NCBI GenBank assembly: GCA_020073105.1
Contig: JAIQFW010000023.1
Coordinates: 1 to 33,995, forward strand
From: Terriglobia bacterium
Lineage (GTDB): Bacteria > Acidobacteriota > Terriglobia > Terriglobales > Acidobacteriaceae
Length of the DNA stretch: 33,995 nt
Reading direction: 5' to 3'
Notes under the pieces: generated by a model
What the model was told of the DNA's origin: nothing
What the model saw: only the letters and a program-made list of their open reading frames with translations
Database searches by the model: none
Made by a program: the position numbers and the translations under genes
Shown here: in pieces, positions 15,684 through 23,330 of the stretch
Position numbering within the stretch: position 1 is the stretch's first letter
How the letters are laid out: every line of letters starts with the position of its first letter

Positions 15684-16127
15684 ATGGCGTTTTGCAGCTC
15701 GTGTGGAGCCCAAATACCGGCCGGAGCCACGACTTGTCCGGCATGCAGTCGCGGAGCGGCCCCGGCAACCGGAACTGCCCCATCCAGCACCGGCGGAATG
15801 ACCGATAACGTGGCCGGCATGCTGGCTTATGTCACGATCGTGCCAGCGATCATCTTTCTTGTGTTAGAACCTTACAACCGCAGCCGATTTGTCCGTTTCC
15901 ATGCTTTCCAGTCCATCTTCTTTGCCGTGGCCTGGACTGTTCTTTGGATTGCCCTGAGCTTCGTCGGTATGATCCCGGTTTTGGGCTGGGCCACGATATT
16001 GATCTGGCCTCTGCTCGGACTTGGCGGTTTGATCCTGTGGATCATCCTTCTTCTTAAGGCAAATCAAGGGCAGATGTTTAAGTTGCCGGTGATCGGCGAC
16101 CTGGCAGAGAAACAAGCCGGCGCGTGA
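15684..16127 (+). CDS. zinc-ribbon membrane protein (DUF4870-like), paralogue 2
   Basis: This protein has 147 residues from ATG 15,684 with agggaggcg upstream. The zinc ribbon CSSCGAQI...CPACSRG (residues 4-24) is followed by three hydrophobic helices and the shared NRSRFVRFHAFQSIFFA and QMFKLPVIGDLAEKQ. It is clearly a paralogue of the gene at 14,128. The two flank the PLDc_N-like and YidD genes, and all four lie on one strand. The longer reading from 15,609 is not supported. Confidence 0.8.
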   Translation: MAFCSSCGAQIPAGATTCPACSRGAAPATGTAPSSTGGMTDNVAGMLAYVTIVPAIIFLVLEPYNRSRFVRFHAFQSIFFAVAWTVLWIALSFVGMIPVLGWATILIWPLLGLGGLILWIILLLKANQGQMFKLPVIGDLAEKQAGA

Positions 16128-16143
16128 GCGCCTGCTGACATTA

Positions 16144-16251
16144 GTGTCCTAACCAACCACAAAGGACACCAAGGAAGCACGAAGGAAGTCCTGAGGGATT
16201 TCACCCTTTGTGTCCCTTCGTGCCCTTTGTGGTTGATGTATTTAGGACACT
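16144..16251. repeat. 108-bp imperfect palindrome with 10-bp terminal inverted repeats (MITE-like)
   Basis: AGTGTCCTAA at 16,144-16,153 is repeated inverted as TTAGGACACT at 16,242-16,251. Inside, accacaaagg and cacgaagg pair with ccttcgtg and cctttgtggtt. It is related to the repeats at 5,797 and 31,190. Confidence 0.7.
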
Positions 16252-16325
16252 GCCCACACCCCTCCCTTTTCCTTCCAGCCTGTTTCCGGTAGTCTGTCTA
16301 ACTCGGATCGAGAGGAGAGCAAGGT

Positions 16326-17300
16326 TTGAAAGTTCGGGTGTTCTACCATGACAAGTGTTTTGACGGGGCCTGTTCGGCGGCGCTGTTCTCCCGTTTCTAC
16401 CGCGAACGCATTCGCAACGACGTGGAGTTCATTTTCTCTGGCCTGTTGCACCGCGCTGGGGCACTGTTCAACGAAAACGACTTCGATGGTGAAGAGAACG
16501 CCATCGTGGACTTCAAGTATTCCAGCTCTCCGAAAATTACTTGGTGGTTTGACCATCACGAGAGCGCGTTCCTGACCCCGGCCGACGCGGCCCATTTTGA
16601 GCAAGACCAGAGCAATCGCAAGTTCTACGATCCCGACTTCAAGTCCTGCACCAGCTTTATCGCCACCGTGGCCGAGCAGCGCTTCGGCTTCAACCCTGCA
16701 CCGGTGGCCGACTTGGTGTACTGGACCGACATCATTGACGGTGCGCTCTATCCCGACGCCCGCACTGCCGTCGAAATGCGGGCCCCGGCGATGAAGCTGA
16801 CGATGGTGATCGAGTCCACTCAAACCTACGGCTTTGTGCCGCAGCTGATCCCGCTGCTGGCAACCAACCCTCTGGGCGAGATTCTCGACGAGCCATTTGT
16901 AGCGTCGCTGTTGCCCCCCCTGCTGGAGCGTCATCAGCATTCCATTGCGATCTTGCGGGAGCGAACCGAACTGAAAGACGGGACGCTATTCTTCGACGTC
17001 ACCGACCATGAACTCGAAGGCTACAACAAGTTCATCCCCTACTACCTGGAGCCAGAATCGATCTACAGCGTGGGCCTAAGCAAAAGCAGCTTCCGGGTCA
17101 AGGTTTCGGTGGGCTCGAACCCTTGGGCCCCCGCGGAGCCCGTGGTCAACTTGGCCAAGGTCTGCGAGCGCTATGGCGGCGGAGGACACGCCCGGGTAGG
17201 CGCGATTTCTTTCGAGGTCACCCAGCAGGATGCCGCAAGGAAAGCTGCCCATGAGATCGTAGAGGAGTTGCGGGCGGCGGTGAGGGGGCAGGGAAGTTAG
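16326..17300 (+). CDS. DHH-family phosphoesterase
   Basis: This 324-residue protein belongs to the DHH/DHHA1 superfamily (NrnA-, RecJ-, PPase-type phosphoesterases). The core motifs are YHDKCFDGACSAAL (7-20, in place of the usual HxDxDG), Asp62 (NAIVDFKY), WFDHHES (74-80) and the DHHA1 glycine signature YGGGGHARVGA (283-293). The start is TTG 16,326 with gaggag 10 bases upstream. Mn2+-dependent phosphodiester or oligonucleotide hydrolysis is the likely activity; the substrate is unknown. The Cys/Lys variation in the first motif is unusual but keeps two acidic positions. Confidence 0.82.
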   Translation: MKVRVFYHDKCFDGACSAALFSRFYRERIRNDVEFIFSGLLHRAGALFNENDFDGEENAIVDFKYSSSPKITWWFDHHESAFLTPADAAHFEQDQSNRKFYDPDFKSCTSFIATVAEQRFGFNPAPVADLVYWTDIIDGALYPDARTAVEMRAPAMKLTMVIESTQTYGFVPQLIPLLATNPLGEILDEPFVASLLPPLLERHQHSIAILRERTELKDGTLFFDVTDHELEGYNKFIPYYLEPESIYSVGLSKSSFRVKVSVGSNPWAPAEPVVNLAKVCERYGGGGHARVGAISFEVTQQDAARKAAHEIVEELRAAVRGQGS

Positions 17301-17490
17301 GTTTGCGCACCGCCGATGACCAGCAAATGCCCTGCCGTGCGAAGCCTACCGGTTCGTGGTATTGTCGGTGATTCTTGCGGCTTCCGGATTAACTTCCCTG
17401 GTGACTACTCCGCAGATACGTGCCCGTATTTTTACCTCCGTGGAACAATTGATGCTGCACCACGGTAGATAATACTGGGCGACACCGAAC

Positions 17491-17997
17491 ATGCACAGCC
17501 ACGCCGAAACCGCGCCCCACAAGCATGACGCTGAGCTGCAGTTGCTTCGCGCCGTTGCCTCCATCGAGCTGACCAAGGGCGTGGTCGTTCTTCTGGCTGC
17601 CTTCGGAGTCCTCTTTGTAGTACATCGCGACCCGTGGGATCTGGCCGATAGTTTGCTCCGGCTCGTGCACGTCAGTCCGGACGGGCATTTTGCGCAAGTC
17701 TTTCTCAACTGGGCGGACACCTTGACCGACGCCAAGCTATGGACGGTCGCCGCCGTAGCTATCGCGTATTCAATGCTCCGCTTCGTTGAGGGCTACGGGT
17801 TGTGGTTCGCGAGGGCCTGGGCAGAATGGATTGCGCTGGTCTCGGGTTCGTTGTATCTGCCTTTTGAAATCTACAAGCTGATTCACCGGCAAAGCGCCTT
17901 GCACATCGCTATCTTGGTCGTGAACCTGGCCATCGTGCTGTACATGGCCTACCTGCTCAAGGTGGGCAGGAGCAACCGCAAAGCACGAGAAGCTTGA
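17491..17997 (+). CDS. DUF2127 membrane protein
   Basis: These 168 residues have four hydrophobic helices (GVVVLLAAFGVLFVV, LWTVAAVAIAYSMLRFVEGY, WAEWIALVSGSLYLPFEIY, LHIAILVVNLAIVLYMAYLL). The pattern RFVEGYGLWFARAWAEW is the recognisable core of DUF2127. The N-terminus is His-rich (MHSHAETAPHKHD), which could bind metal, though this is speculative. It overlaps nothing and has no clear partner. Function unknown. Confidence 0.75.
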   Translation: MHSHAETAPHKHDAELQLLRAVASIELTKGVVVLLAAFGVLFVVHRDPWDLADSLLRLVHVSPDGHFAQVFLNWADTLTDAKLWTVAAVAIAYSMLRFVEGYGLWFARAWAEWIALVSGSLYLPFEIYKLIHRQSALHIAILVVNLAIVLYMAYLLKVGRSNRKAREA

Positions 17998-18001
17998 GTG
18001 C

Positions 18002-18994
18002 TTACGGCAGAGAGTTACCGGCGCTCAGACAAGATGCGGCGCTGCCATCGGCGGAGAACCGGATTTGCCCCGACTCATCGCCGCAGAAAGCCCGCGCTCC
18101 CGAATTCGGTGCAACCGGGACAGCAGTCGCTTTGAAGCTTGAAGCGGGGCTTCCCGTGCACCGCGAGAGAGCAAAGATATAACCATTCTTTTTGCCCGCT
18201 GCAAGCCGCGGATTGATCAGCCTGGCTTGGTGCTCATTGGGCTCGCTCCCACCGCCCATGCCACCCAGATCGGACAAGGAACAGGTGTAGCCCGTTGCCG
18301 GGTACTGTTGAGCGTAAGTTTTCTCGGCAGCCAGAAGCATTTTCATCGAAGCCACCGTCGCAGCGTCGTCGGCACGCGTCCCGTTCCAGGCGCCGTCGTC
18401 CGCGGGCCGGGTCTGGCTTGAGCTGATCGTCGAAGGTTGTGGTCGGCTGGCGATGGCTTTCAAAAGCCCCGGATCGGTTAGCGACACTTGCACGGTTACC
18501 GTGATCTCACTCAGCCGCCAGATGCCCGCCTCTTGCTTCATGGCGAAGACCAATCGCGGAGAGAAGCCGCTGGTCTGGGACTGTCCATCTTTGTACGCGT
18601 GGAATGCCAGCTCGATGTCGTCTTGGCCGGCCTGCAGGTCATCACGCTCGACCGTGATTTCGAACTTGCTGTTCTGGCGGTGGTCCTCGACGAGCAACAA
18701 CGTCGATCCCACCTCGTAAGTTTGCAGTTCCTGGCCATGGGACTGCATCTGGCTGGTCCACATCGAAAGTCCATCGAGCATGGAGTTGCTCGAGCCTGCC
18801 TTATGAAGGGCCGCCCGCAGGGCTTCCGGCAGGTGCTTTTCCAGCGTGCCCGGAGTCTTGCTGAAAAACATCTCGAGCAGCGCTTGCCGTGCCGTCTGCG
18901 GCGCGGCGGGCGGGGCCTGGCACAGTGAAAAAGCAGCACCAATGAAAAGATACAGGGCAACTGACCAGGCAGTTCGAGTGATCGTACGTGTCAT
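18002..18994 (-). CDS. secreted protein with pilin-like C-terminal domain
   Basis: This 330-residue protein has a signal peptide (SVALYLFIGAAFSLCQA, cut after about residue 27). A DUF-like domain of strands and helices follows (30-200), then a Ser/Pro linker. The C-terminal 130 residues contain SMKMLLAAEKTYAQQYPATG, CSLSDLGG and GYIFALSRC, then ARAFCGDESGQIRFSADG. This is the same layout as the C-terminal part of acidobacterial type IV pilin-like proteins, but without the N-terminal prepilin helix. Paired cysteines suggest disulfides. Function is not known; it may present a pilin-like head in the periplasm. A GTGA-N6-TCAC site lies 190 bases upstream. Confidence 0.65.
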   Translation of the reverse strand: MTRTITRTAWSVALYLFIGAAFSLCQAPPAAPQTARQALLEMFFSKTPGTLEKHLPEALRAALHKAGSSNSMLDGLSMWTSQMQSHGQELQTYEVGSTLLLVEDHRQNSKFEITVERDDLQAGQDDIELAFHAYKDGQSQTSGFSPRLVFAMKQEAGIWRLSEITVTVQVSLTDPGLLKAIASRPQPSTISSSQTRPADDGAWNGTRADDAATVASMKMLLAAEKTYAQQYPATGYTCSLSDLGGMGGGSEPNEHQARLINPRLAAGKKNGYIFALSRCTGSPASSFKATAVPVAPNSGARAFCGDESGQIRFSADGSAASCLSAGNSLP

Positions 18995-19183
18995 CGGCAG
19001 ACCTCCGCGGCTGCAAGATCATGGCAGCCGGCCCCGCGATCGCGCCAGTTACAAAGGTGAGTGATTTCGGGCAGGAAAAGGTAACGGCATCCCACGCCTT
19101 CTGCCGTGCGTTTCGGGATGCCGGTTATGAGGTTAGTAGTTCCGAGATGGGGCAATTGTCGATCAGAAGCAAATTGTCGTCAG

Positions 19184-19197
19184 TGACCGCGGTCACA
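19184..19197. promoter_or_regulatory. palindromic CRP/FNR-type site
   Basis: GTGACCGCGGTCAC is a perfect 14-base palindrome and fits GTGA-N6-TCAC. It lies 187 bases upstream of the pilin-like gene and matches two similar sites at 24,693 and 27,463. Confidence 0.55.
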
Positions 19198-19245
19198 TTA
19201 CATTACCGGCCGAAGTCTCCCCTGTGACCGCGATTGTTTTGTCCT

Positions 19246-20835
19246 TCACCGCGAAGGACGCGGGCCCGCCGGGGTAAGGTCCAGGGCCTGACGCATACCC
19301 GCGAATCGAATCTCAAGCAGGGTGCGCGATCCGTCAGCATTCCTTCTGTACATATAAGCATCAACGTCGTACTTGACATCGCGCTTCACCCATCTCCCAC
19401 TGGCGGTCGTTACCGTGGAGTTGTCGTGCACGAACTTCACCACTGCATCACTGACATAGGATTCCCAACTGACCGTGTATTCTCCGACGGGGATCGGCGT
19501 ACCGTTTAGTTTCATCCCGGAACGAAACGTCAAGTCACGGGAGCCCCTCTCGAACGGTCGCGGTTTGAACCCGTACGACACCAGATTCTTGTGCGTTGAC
19601 GTGGCTTCTTCCTCATCTTCGTAAGGGCCCACAAGCACGTGGTAGGAGCCCGACCACAGATGATTTTTCTGAATTGTGCTGGTGGGAAATCCGAGTTGGG
19701 CCAGTTTGTCAGTGGTGTTGTGGGCCTGCCGCTTGTCCTTGTAGCGGCCAACTTCGAAGAACATCTCCGAGGTTGCATCAGCATTGTTAGACTTCGACTC
19801 CTCCGCGTGAACATCCGGGGGAGGGGCCGGTGCCGGGGGTGGAGTCACAGCAAGATTACCGGGAACGCGGCTGAAATCGGGCGCCTTGGCAGTCAGTGGC
19901 ACAGAGACAGCCGGAGGCGCCGCCAAAATCTCCGGAGCGCTAACCGGGGCCGGAGGCTTCGAAGGCGGGTTGCCGGCGACGGTGAAGGCGGACCCGGCGG
20001 GCACGAGGGACACGATCTTTGCCGGCTGAGGTTTTTCGGGCGTTGTCACGGGCGGCGGCAAGATCTTTTCGGCGATGGGAACGGAGGTCGCTGCGGGTGA
20101 CGGCGATCCGGACCGCGGGGACGGTTGTGACACTTGAGCTGCTGGCGATACCGCTTGCGGCGATGGCGACACACCTTGCACTGCCGCCAACGCTGCTTCA
20201 GCGGACGGCACTACTGCGTGCGGCTGAACTTGGGGTTTGGCTGCAAATCGCTCCCCCAAACGGATGAGCGACTCTCCGATCTGGCTGCGGTAAATGGGAA
20301 ACAAAAAAGCCACTGTCACCAGCAGCGAAACCATAAGCCCGGTGACCAAACCTCCGGAGAATCCCCTCAGGCGTATCCGTACTCTTACTTCTGGGAGTGT
20401 GGCAGCAACGGCGGGAGCCTCCGTCGAGATCTTGGCCTCCGGTCGAGTCGCGCTCATTGCCGGGAATGCGCGCGGGGATGAAGCCGGCCGCGCGACCCCC
20501 TCACCAGAGGCTGGTGGAGCTCCCGGTTGGCCCATCCAATTGCGGATGTATTCGCGCGCATCCGCGGACAGGACGGTGAATCGCAACCCTCCCTTTTGCG
20601 TCTCATCCATCCATGCCAGTTCGCCATCGGCGTCGATCCGCCGGTTGTGGTCCCAAAACCAAAAACGGACCTTCTCATTCCGCGGGACAGGGTCGAAGGA
20701 GTGAAAGCAAAGCCCTCCATCCGAGACATTCAACACAATGCCGCCGTTATTCGGCTCGATGTTGATGTAGGCGTATCTTTCCAGCGTTGTGCGGGGAGTT
20801 CGGCGGCGGTCGGGGCCTATCATGGGCAACACCAC
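19246..20835 (-). CDS. PilZ-TM-SPOR fusion protein
   Basis: This 529-residue membrane protein joins a cytosolic PilZ domain to an outer SPOR domain. PilZ spans 1-100: RRRTPR (10-15) and NVSDGGLCF (36-44) carry the c-di-GMP-binding RxxxR and (D/N)xSxxG motifs. One membrane helix is at about 162-182. A long Pro/Ala/Ser linker (185-350) leads to a SPOR domain at about 356-430 (FFEVGRYKDKRQAHNTTDKL, VLVGPYEDEEEA), and a last strand-rich region ends in VGEYTVSWESY. It would couple second-messenger sensing in the cytosol to peptidoglycan binding outside. GTG 20,835 or ATG 20,823 could be the start. Its promoter is visible at 20,955. Confidence 0.8.
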   Translation of the reverse strand: MVLPMIGPDRRRTPRTTLERYAYINIEPNNGGIVLNVSDGGLCFHSFDPVPRNEKVRFWFWDHNRRIDADGELAWMDETQKGGLRFTVLSADAREYIRNWMGQPGAPPASGEGVARPASSPRAFPAMSATRPEAKISTEAPAVAATLPEVRVRIRLRGFSGGLVTGLMVSLLVTVAFLFPIYRSQIGESLIRLGERFAAKPQVQPHAVVPSAEAALAAVQGVSPSPQAVSPAAQVSQPSPRSGSPSPAATSVPIAEKILPPPVTTPEKPQPAKIVSLVPAGSAFTVAGNPPSKPPAPVSAPEILAAPPAVSVPLTAKAPDFSRVPGNLAVTPPPAPAPPPDVHAEESKSNNADATSEMFFEVGRYKDKRQAHNTTDKLAQLGFPTSTIQKNHLWSGSYHVLVGPYEDEEEATSTHKNLVSYGFKPRPFERGSRDLTFRSGMKLNGTPIPVGEYTVSWESYVSDAVVKFVHDNSTVTTASGRWVKRDVKYDVDAYMYRRNADGSRTLLEIRFAGMRQALDLTPAGPRPSR

Positions 20836-20941
20836 TGAAGAAAAAAATTACGAAGTTAAGCGCGCAGCGATTGCGTAGGCCGAAAAAACGCGGACCGATC
20901 TGCGATGGGAGACCGCACACCGGAACCTCCATTTTGCTTTT

Positions 20942-20983
20942 GCGACCGAGCGGTAATATACACCGGTCGCTTCAGCATAACAA
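20942..20983 (-). promoter_or_regulatory. promoter with operator-like inverted repeat
   Basis: On the reverse strand TTGTTA (20,978-20,983), 17 bases and TATATT (20,955-20,960) form a promoter for the PilZ-SPOR gene. The inverted repeat GCGACCG (20,942-20,948) / CGGTCGC (20,964-20,970) straddles the -10 box and may bind a repressor. Confidence 0.55.
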
Positions 20984-21086
20984 TCGGTTTGCACAATTTT
21001 TAGAGCAGCGTGCCTAGCGGGGCACCGGGGCAGTAACACGTTACCCTGATCTGAATACCTGTTCCGCGGAACCTCCGCCGACTCGT

Positions 21087-21114
21087 TTGACGCCCACGTT
21101 ACCCCAAGTACAAT
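21087..21114 (+). promoter_or_regulatory. tRNA promoter
   Basis: TTGACG (21,087-21,092), a 16-base spacer and TACAAT (21,109-21,114) lie just ahead of the tRNA gene at 21,125. Confidence 0.65.
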
Positions 21115-21124
21115 CGAAGCAGGC

Positions 21125-21201
21125 GGCCCCGTAGCTCAGATGGATAGAGCAGCGGTTTCCTAAACCGTTGGTCGGCAGTTCGACTCTGCCCGGGGCCTCC
21201 A
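21125..21201 (+). tRNA. tRNA-Arg (anticodon CCT)
   Basis: A full cloverleaf can be drawn: acceptor GGCCCCG with CGGGGCC, D arm GCTC...GAGC, anticodon stem GCGGT/ACCGT with loop TTCCTAA (anticodon CCT, reading AGG), T stem GGCAG/CTGCC with loop TTCGACT. The discriminator is T, and CCA is encoded in the gene (21,199-21,201). Confidence 0.95.
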
Positions 21202-21364
21202 TCCCATCTCATTGAAGGCGCATGGCACACGACCACTATTCACCAGAGTTGATCGTTGCTGATCCATTGCCGGCATAGCGGGCAAGTGTTCCTGTGACCT
21301 CCAACCTTGCGCTTACATGTCCTGGTGGCACAGATTGGTGATAAATTCCTTTCTCGAGGATTCG

Positions 21365-22159
21365 ATGCACAGCACTCGCTCATTAGCCACGGTTGTAACC
21401 ACGACCGACGGTTCCATCGGAACCATCACCCTTCAGCACGGACCCGTCAACGCTCTGAGCAAACAGTTGATCGATGACATCTGCGCCGCTATGGAGCAGA
21501 TGGACTCAGAAGCGGTCCAGGTAGTGATTCTGCGCGCCGCCCCAGGGGCTAAGGTGTTCTCTGCCGGACACGACGTCAGGGAACTCCCGACCAACGGCCG
21601 CGACCCGTTGACCTACAACGACCCGCTTCGCCAGGCAGTCCGGACCATCGAAAACCATCCCGCCCCGGTCATCGCCATGGTTGAGGGGTCGGTTTGGGGC
21701 GGAGCATGCGAGTTGGTCATGTCCTGTGATCTGGTGATTGCCGCGAAGGACGCGACCTTTGCGCTCACGCCGGCCAAGCTGGGGATTCCTTATAACCTGT
21801 CCGGCACCCTCAATTTCTTGAAGGTGGCCGGCATGCACCTGGTGAAGGAGATGGTGTTTGCGGCACAGCCGGTGACAGCCGATCGGCTGGCGATTTCCGG
21901 AGTGGTCAACCACGTGGTGCCCCGCGGACAGCTCGAACCTTTTACCCTGGCTTTGGCCAGACGGATCGCTGAGACGTCGCCGCTGGTCCACAGAATTGTG
22001 AAGGAAGAACTTCGCGTGTTGGGGAATGCGCACCCGCTCAACCCCGAAGCCTACGAGCGTATTCAGGCCCTGCGGCGCGAGGTCTACGACAGCAATGACT
22101 ACCAGGAAGGGATCAAGGCATTCCTAGAAAAACGCAAGCCCGTGTTCCGCGGGAAGTGA
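21365..22159 (+). CDS. scpB: methylmalonyl-CoA decarboxylase (crotonase family)
   Basis: This crotonase-fold enzyme converts (R)-methylmalonyl-CoA to propionyl-CoA. From ATG 21,365 (gagga upstream) it has 264 residues. It resembles E. coli ScpB/YgfG closely: FSAGHDVRELP (66-75, catalytic-type His69), GRDPLTYNDPLRQ (78-90), MVEGSVWGGA (105-114, oxyanion hole), GIPYNL (140-145, Tyr143) and VVNHVV. The C-terminal EYRRAVYDSxDYQEG pattern (LRREVYDSNDYQEGIKAFLE) is shared too. No methylmalonyl-CoA mutase or CoA-transferase gene is nearby, so it may work with enzymes elsewhere. It ends convergently to the TetR gene, 22 bases apart, so the regulator is probably not in its operon. Confidence 0.88.
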   Translation: MHSTRSLATVVTTTDGSIGTITLQHGPVNALSKQLIDDICAAMEQMDSEAVQVVILRAAPGAKVFSAGHDVRELPTNGRDPLTYNDPLRQAVRTIENHPAPVIAMVEGSVWGGACELVMSCDLVIAAKDATFALTPAKLGIPYNLSGTLNFLKVAGMHLVKEMVFAAQPVTADRLAISGVVNHVVPRGQLEPFTLALARRIAETSPLVHRIVKEELRVLGNAHPLNPEAYERIQALRREVYDSNDYQEGIKAFLEKRKPVFRGK

Positions 22160-22181
22160 AAGCGGCGGCGCTACGACTGCG

Positions 22182-22769
22182 TCACTGAAACGCGCCCGCG
22201 AAGAAGATCTCGGTGAACTGCTGCGCGATCTGCTCTGCGACCAGCCGCCCCTCGGGTTTGTACCACTGGTAAATCCAATTGATCATCCCCAGCAGGGCAA
22301 GCGTGGCGGCGCGGGGCGTGACTGTCCGCTTCGACTGTCTCGCCTGTTGGACCGCCGCAACCAGCTTCTCCACAAATTGCATGTACTCTTTCTTTCGCGC
22401 GTTGATGGGTTTGCGCAGCGATGGAGGCAGCGGGTGGTGTTCATGCAGAAGAACAGTGATTTCACGGTCGCGGAAGCTGAGCACGACATCGACGTGCAAC
22501 CGGATCAAGGCCCGCAGCCCCGCTTCCGGATCGGCGATGGTGCGCACCGGCTTGACCACGCGCTCCTCCGTGATGTCCAGGGCGTGGTTCATGAGATCGA
22601 ACAGGATTTCATCTTTGCTCTGGAAGTGGTGATACAGGCCACCTTTGCTGAGCTTGAGCGCGGCCGCGACATCGTTCATCGAAGTCGCGTCGTATCCCCG
22701 CTGGTAGAACAACCGGGCGGCGGTGCGCAGAATTTCCTGCCGCGAGTCGAGCGTGGTTTCACGCGCCAT
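22182..22769 (-). CDS. TetR-family transcriptional regulator
   Basis: This 195-residue repressor-type protein has an N-terminal DNA-binding three-helix domain (RQEILRTAARLFYQRGYDAT then MNDVAAALKLSKGGLYHHFQ, about 9-50). A C-terminal ligand-binding helix bundle follows, with LSFRDREITVLLHEHHPLP. The SKGGLYHHFQSKDEIL recognition helix resembles regulators of acyl-CoA or steroid metabolism, but the ligand is not assignable. It is convergent to scpB. Start ATG 22,769 is clear. Confidence 0.88.
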   Translation of the reverse strand: MARETTLDSRQEILRTAARLFYQRGYDATSMNDVAAALKLSKGGLYHHFQSKDEILFDLMNHALDITEERVVKPVRTIADPEAGLRALIRLHVDVVLSFRDREITVLLHEHHPLPPSLRKPINARKKEYMQFVEKLVAAVQQARQSKRTVTPRAATLALLGMINWIYQWYKPEGRLVAEQIAQQFTEIFFAGAFQ

Positions 22770-23006
22770 CAGCGGACAGAATATACAGCGCGCGGCAAGA
22801 ATGCCAATCTCCGATTTGCGAGTATTTCAAGGGACGCGACACAGATCGGCGAGCGGCAAGAAAAATGTCGCTGCCGCTTGTCTGTGCATAACGCTGTGCA
22901 AAACTGGTCCGATCGGTTTTTGCCTTCTGTAAGCGGTGACTTCTCAGAGCTTTGCGCTCGCTGCCTTCGTCGTCTTCACGCATCGAGTTTGCACCGAAAA
23001 ATGGCG

Positions 23007-23035
23007 TTGACAATTCGCCGTCGAGTGCTTAGTGT
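23007..23035 (+). promoter_or_regulatory. promoter candidate for the structured RNA
   Basis: A perfect TTGACA (23,007-23,012) is followed after 17 bases by TAGTGT (23,030-23,035). The -10 box is weak (3 of 6). No protein gene on this strand follows closely, but the hairpin-rich region does. Confidence 0.4.
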
Positions 23036-23040
23036 GGCTT

Positions 23041-23265
23041 CCGTCGACGGCCGAAAGGGTTGGCTCAAATAAAATTAGCCGGTCCGAAGTAGGCTGGGTG
23101 AGCGGTTTGGCGGGGCAACCCGTTGGGCACCCAGACCTGAAAAAACCAACGGCTCTGCGAGGGGAAGTTGGGGTTTGGGACTGCGAAAGCAGTGGTCACA
23201 TCGAAGGCTGTGACGGTACGTGCATCCACGCCGTCAGTTCCCTCGCAGGAGCTGGCGGTTAGAGC
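23041..23265 (+). ncRNA. candidate structured non-coding RNA (unassigned)
   Basis: The region folds into nested hairpins on the + strand. Stem A is AGG-CTGGGTG (23,091-23,100) with CACCCAG-A-CCT (23,128-23,138), enclosing CGGG-GCAA-CCCG (23,111-23,122). A long stem B pairs AACC, GCTC and TGCGAGGGGAA (23,144-23,166) with TTCCCTCGCA, GAGC and GGTT (23,238-23,260). It encloses ACTGC-GAAA-GCAGT (23,180-23,193), GTCACA...TGTGAC (23,195-23,214) and GACGG-TA-CGTG-CATC-CACG-CCGTC (23,212-23,235). The last two compete for the same GAC. A further weak hairpin lies at about 23,059-23,083. Two GNRA tetraloops fix the strand. No known class was recognised; a 76-codon open frame over the same bases is not protein-like. 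Confidence 0.55.
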
Positions 23266-23330
23266 ACAACCAATGTCACAGCCTTTTCCTTTTGTCCTGC
23301 AATATCCCTCCAGATCTTACTGATAGAGCA

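Noticed and set aside
19240-19258. Hairpin GTCCTTC-ACCGC-GAAGGAC at the end of the PilZ-SPOR gene
   Set aside because: No T-run follows on the reverse strand, so it is not called a terminator.
23032-23262. 76-codon + strand open frame over the structured region
   Set aside because: The composition is not protein-like and the base pairing is far stronger evidence, but it is not excluded.
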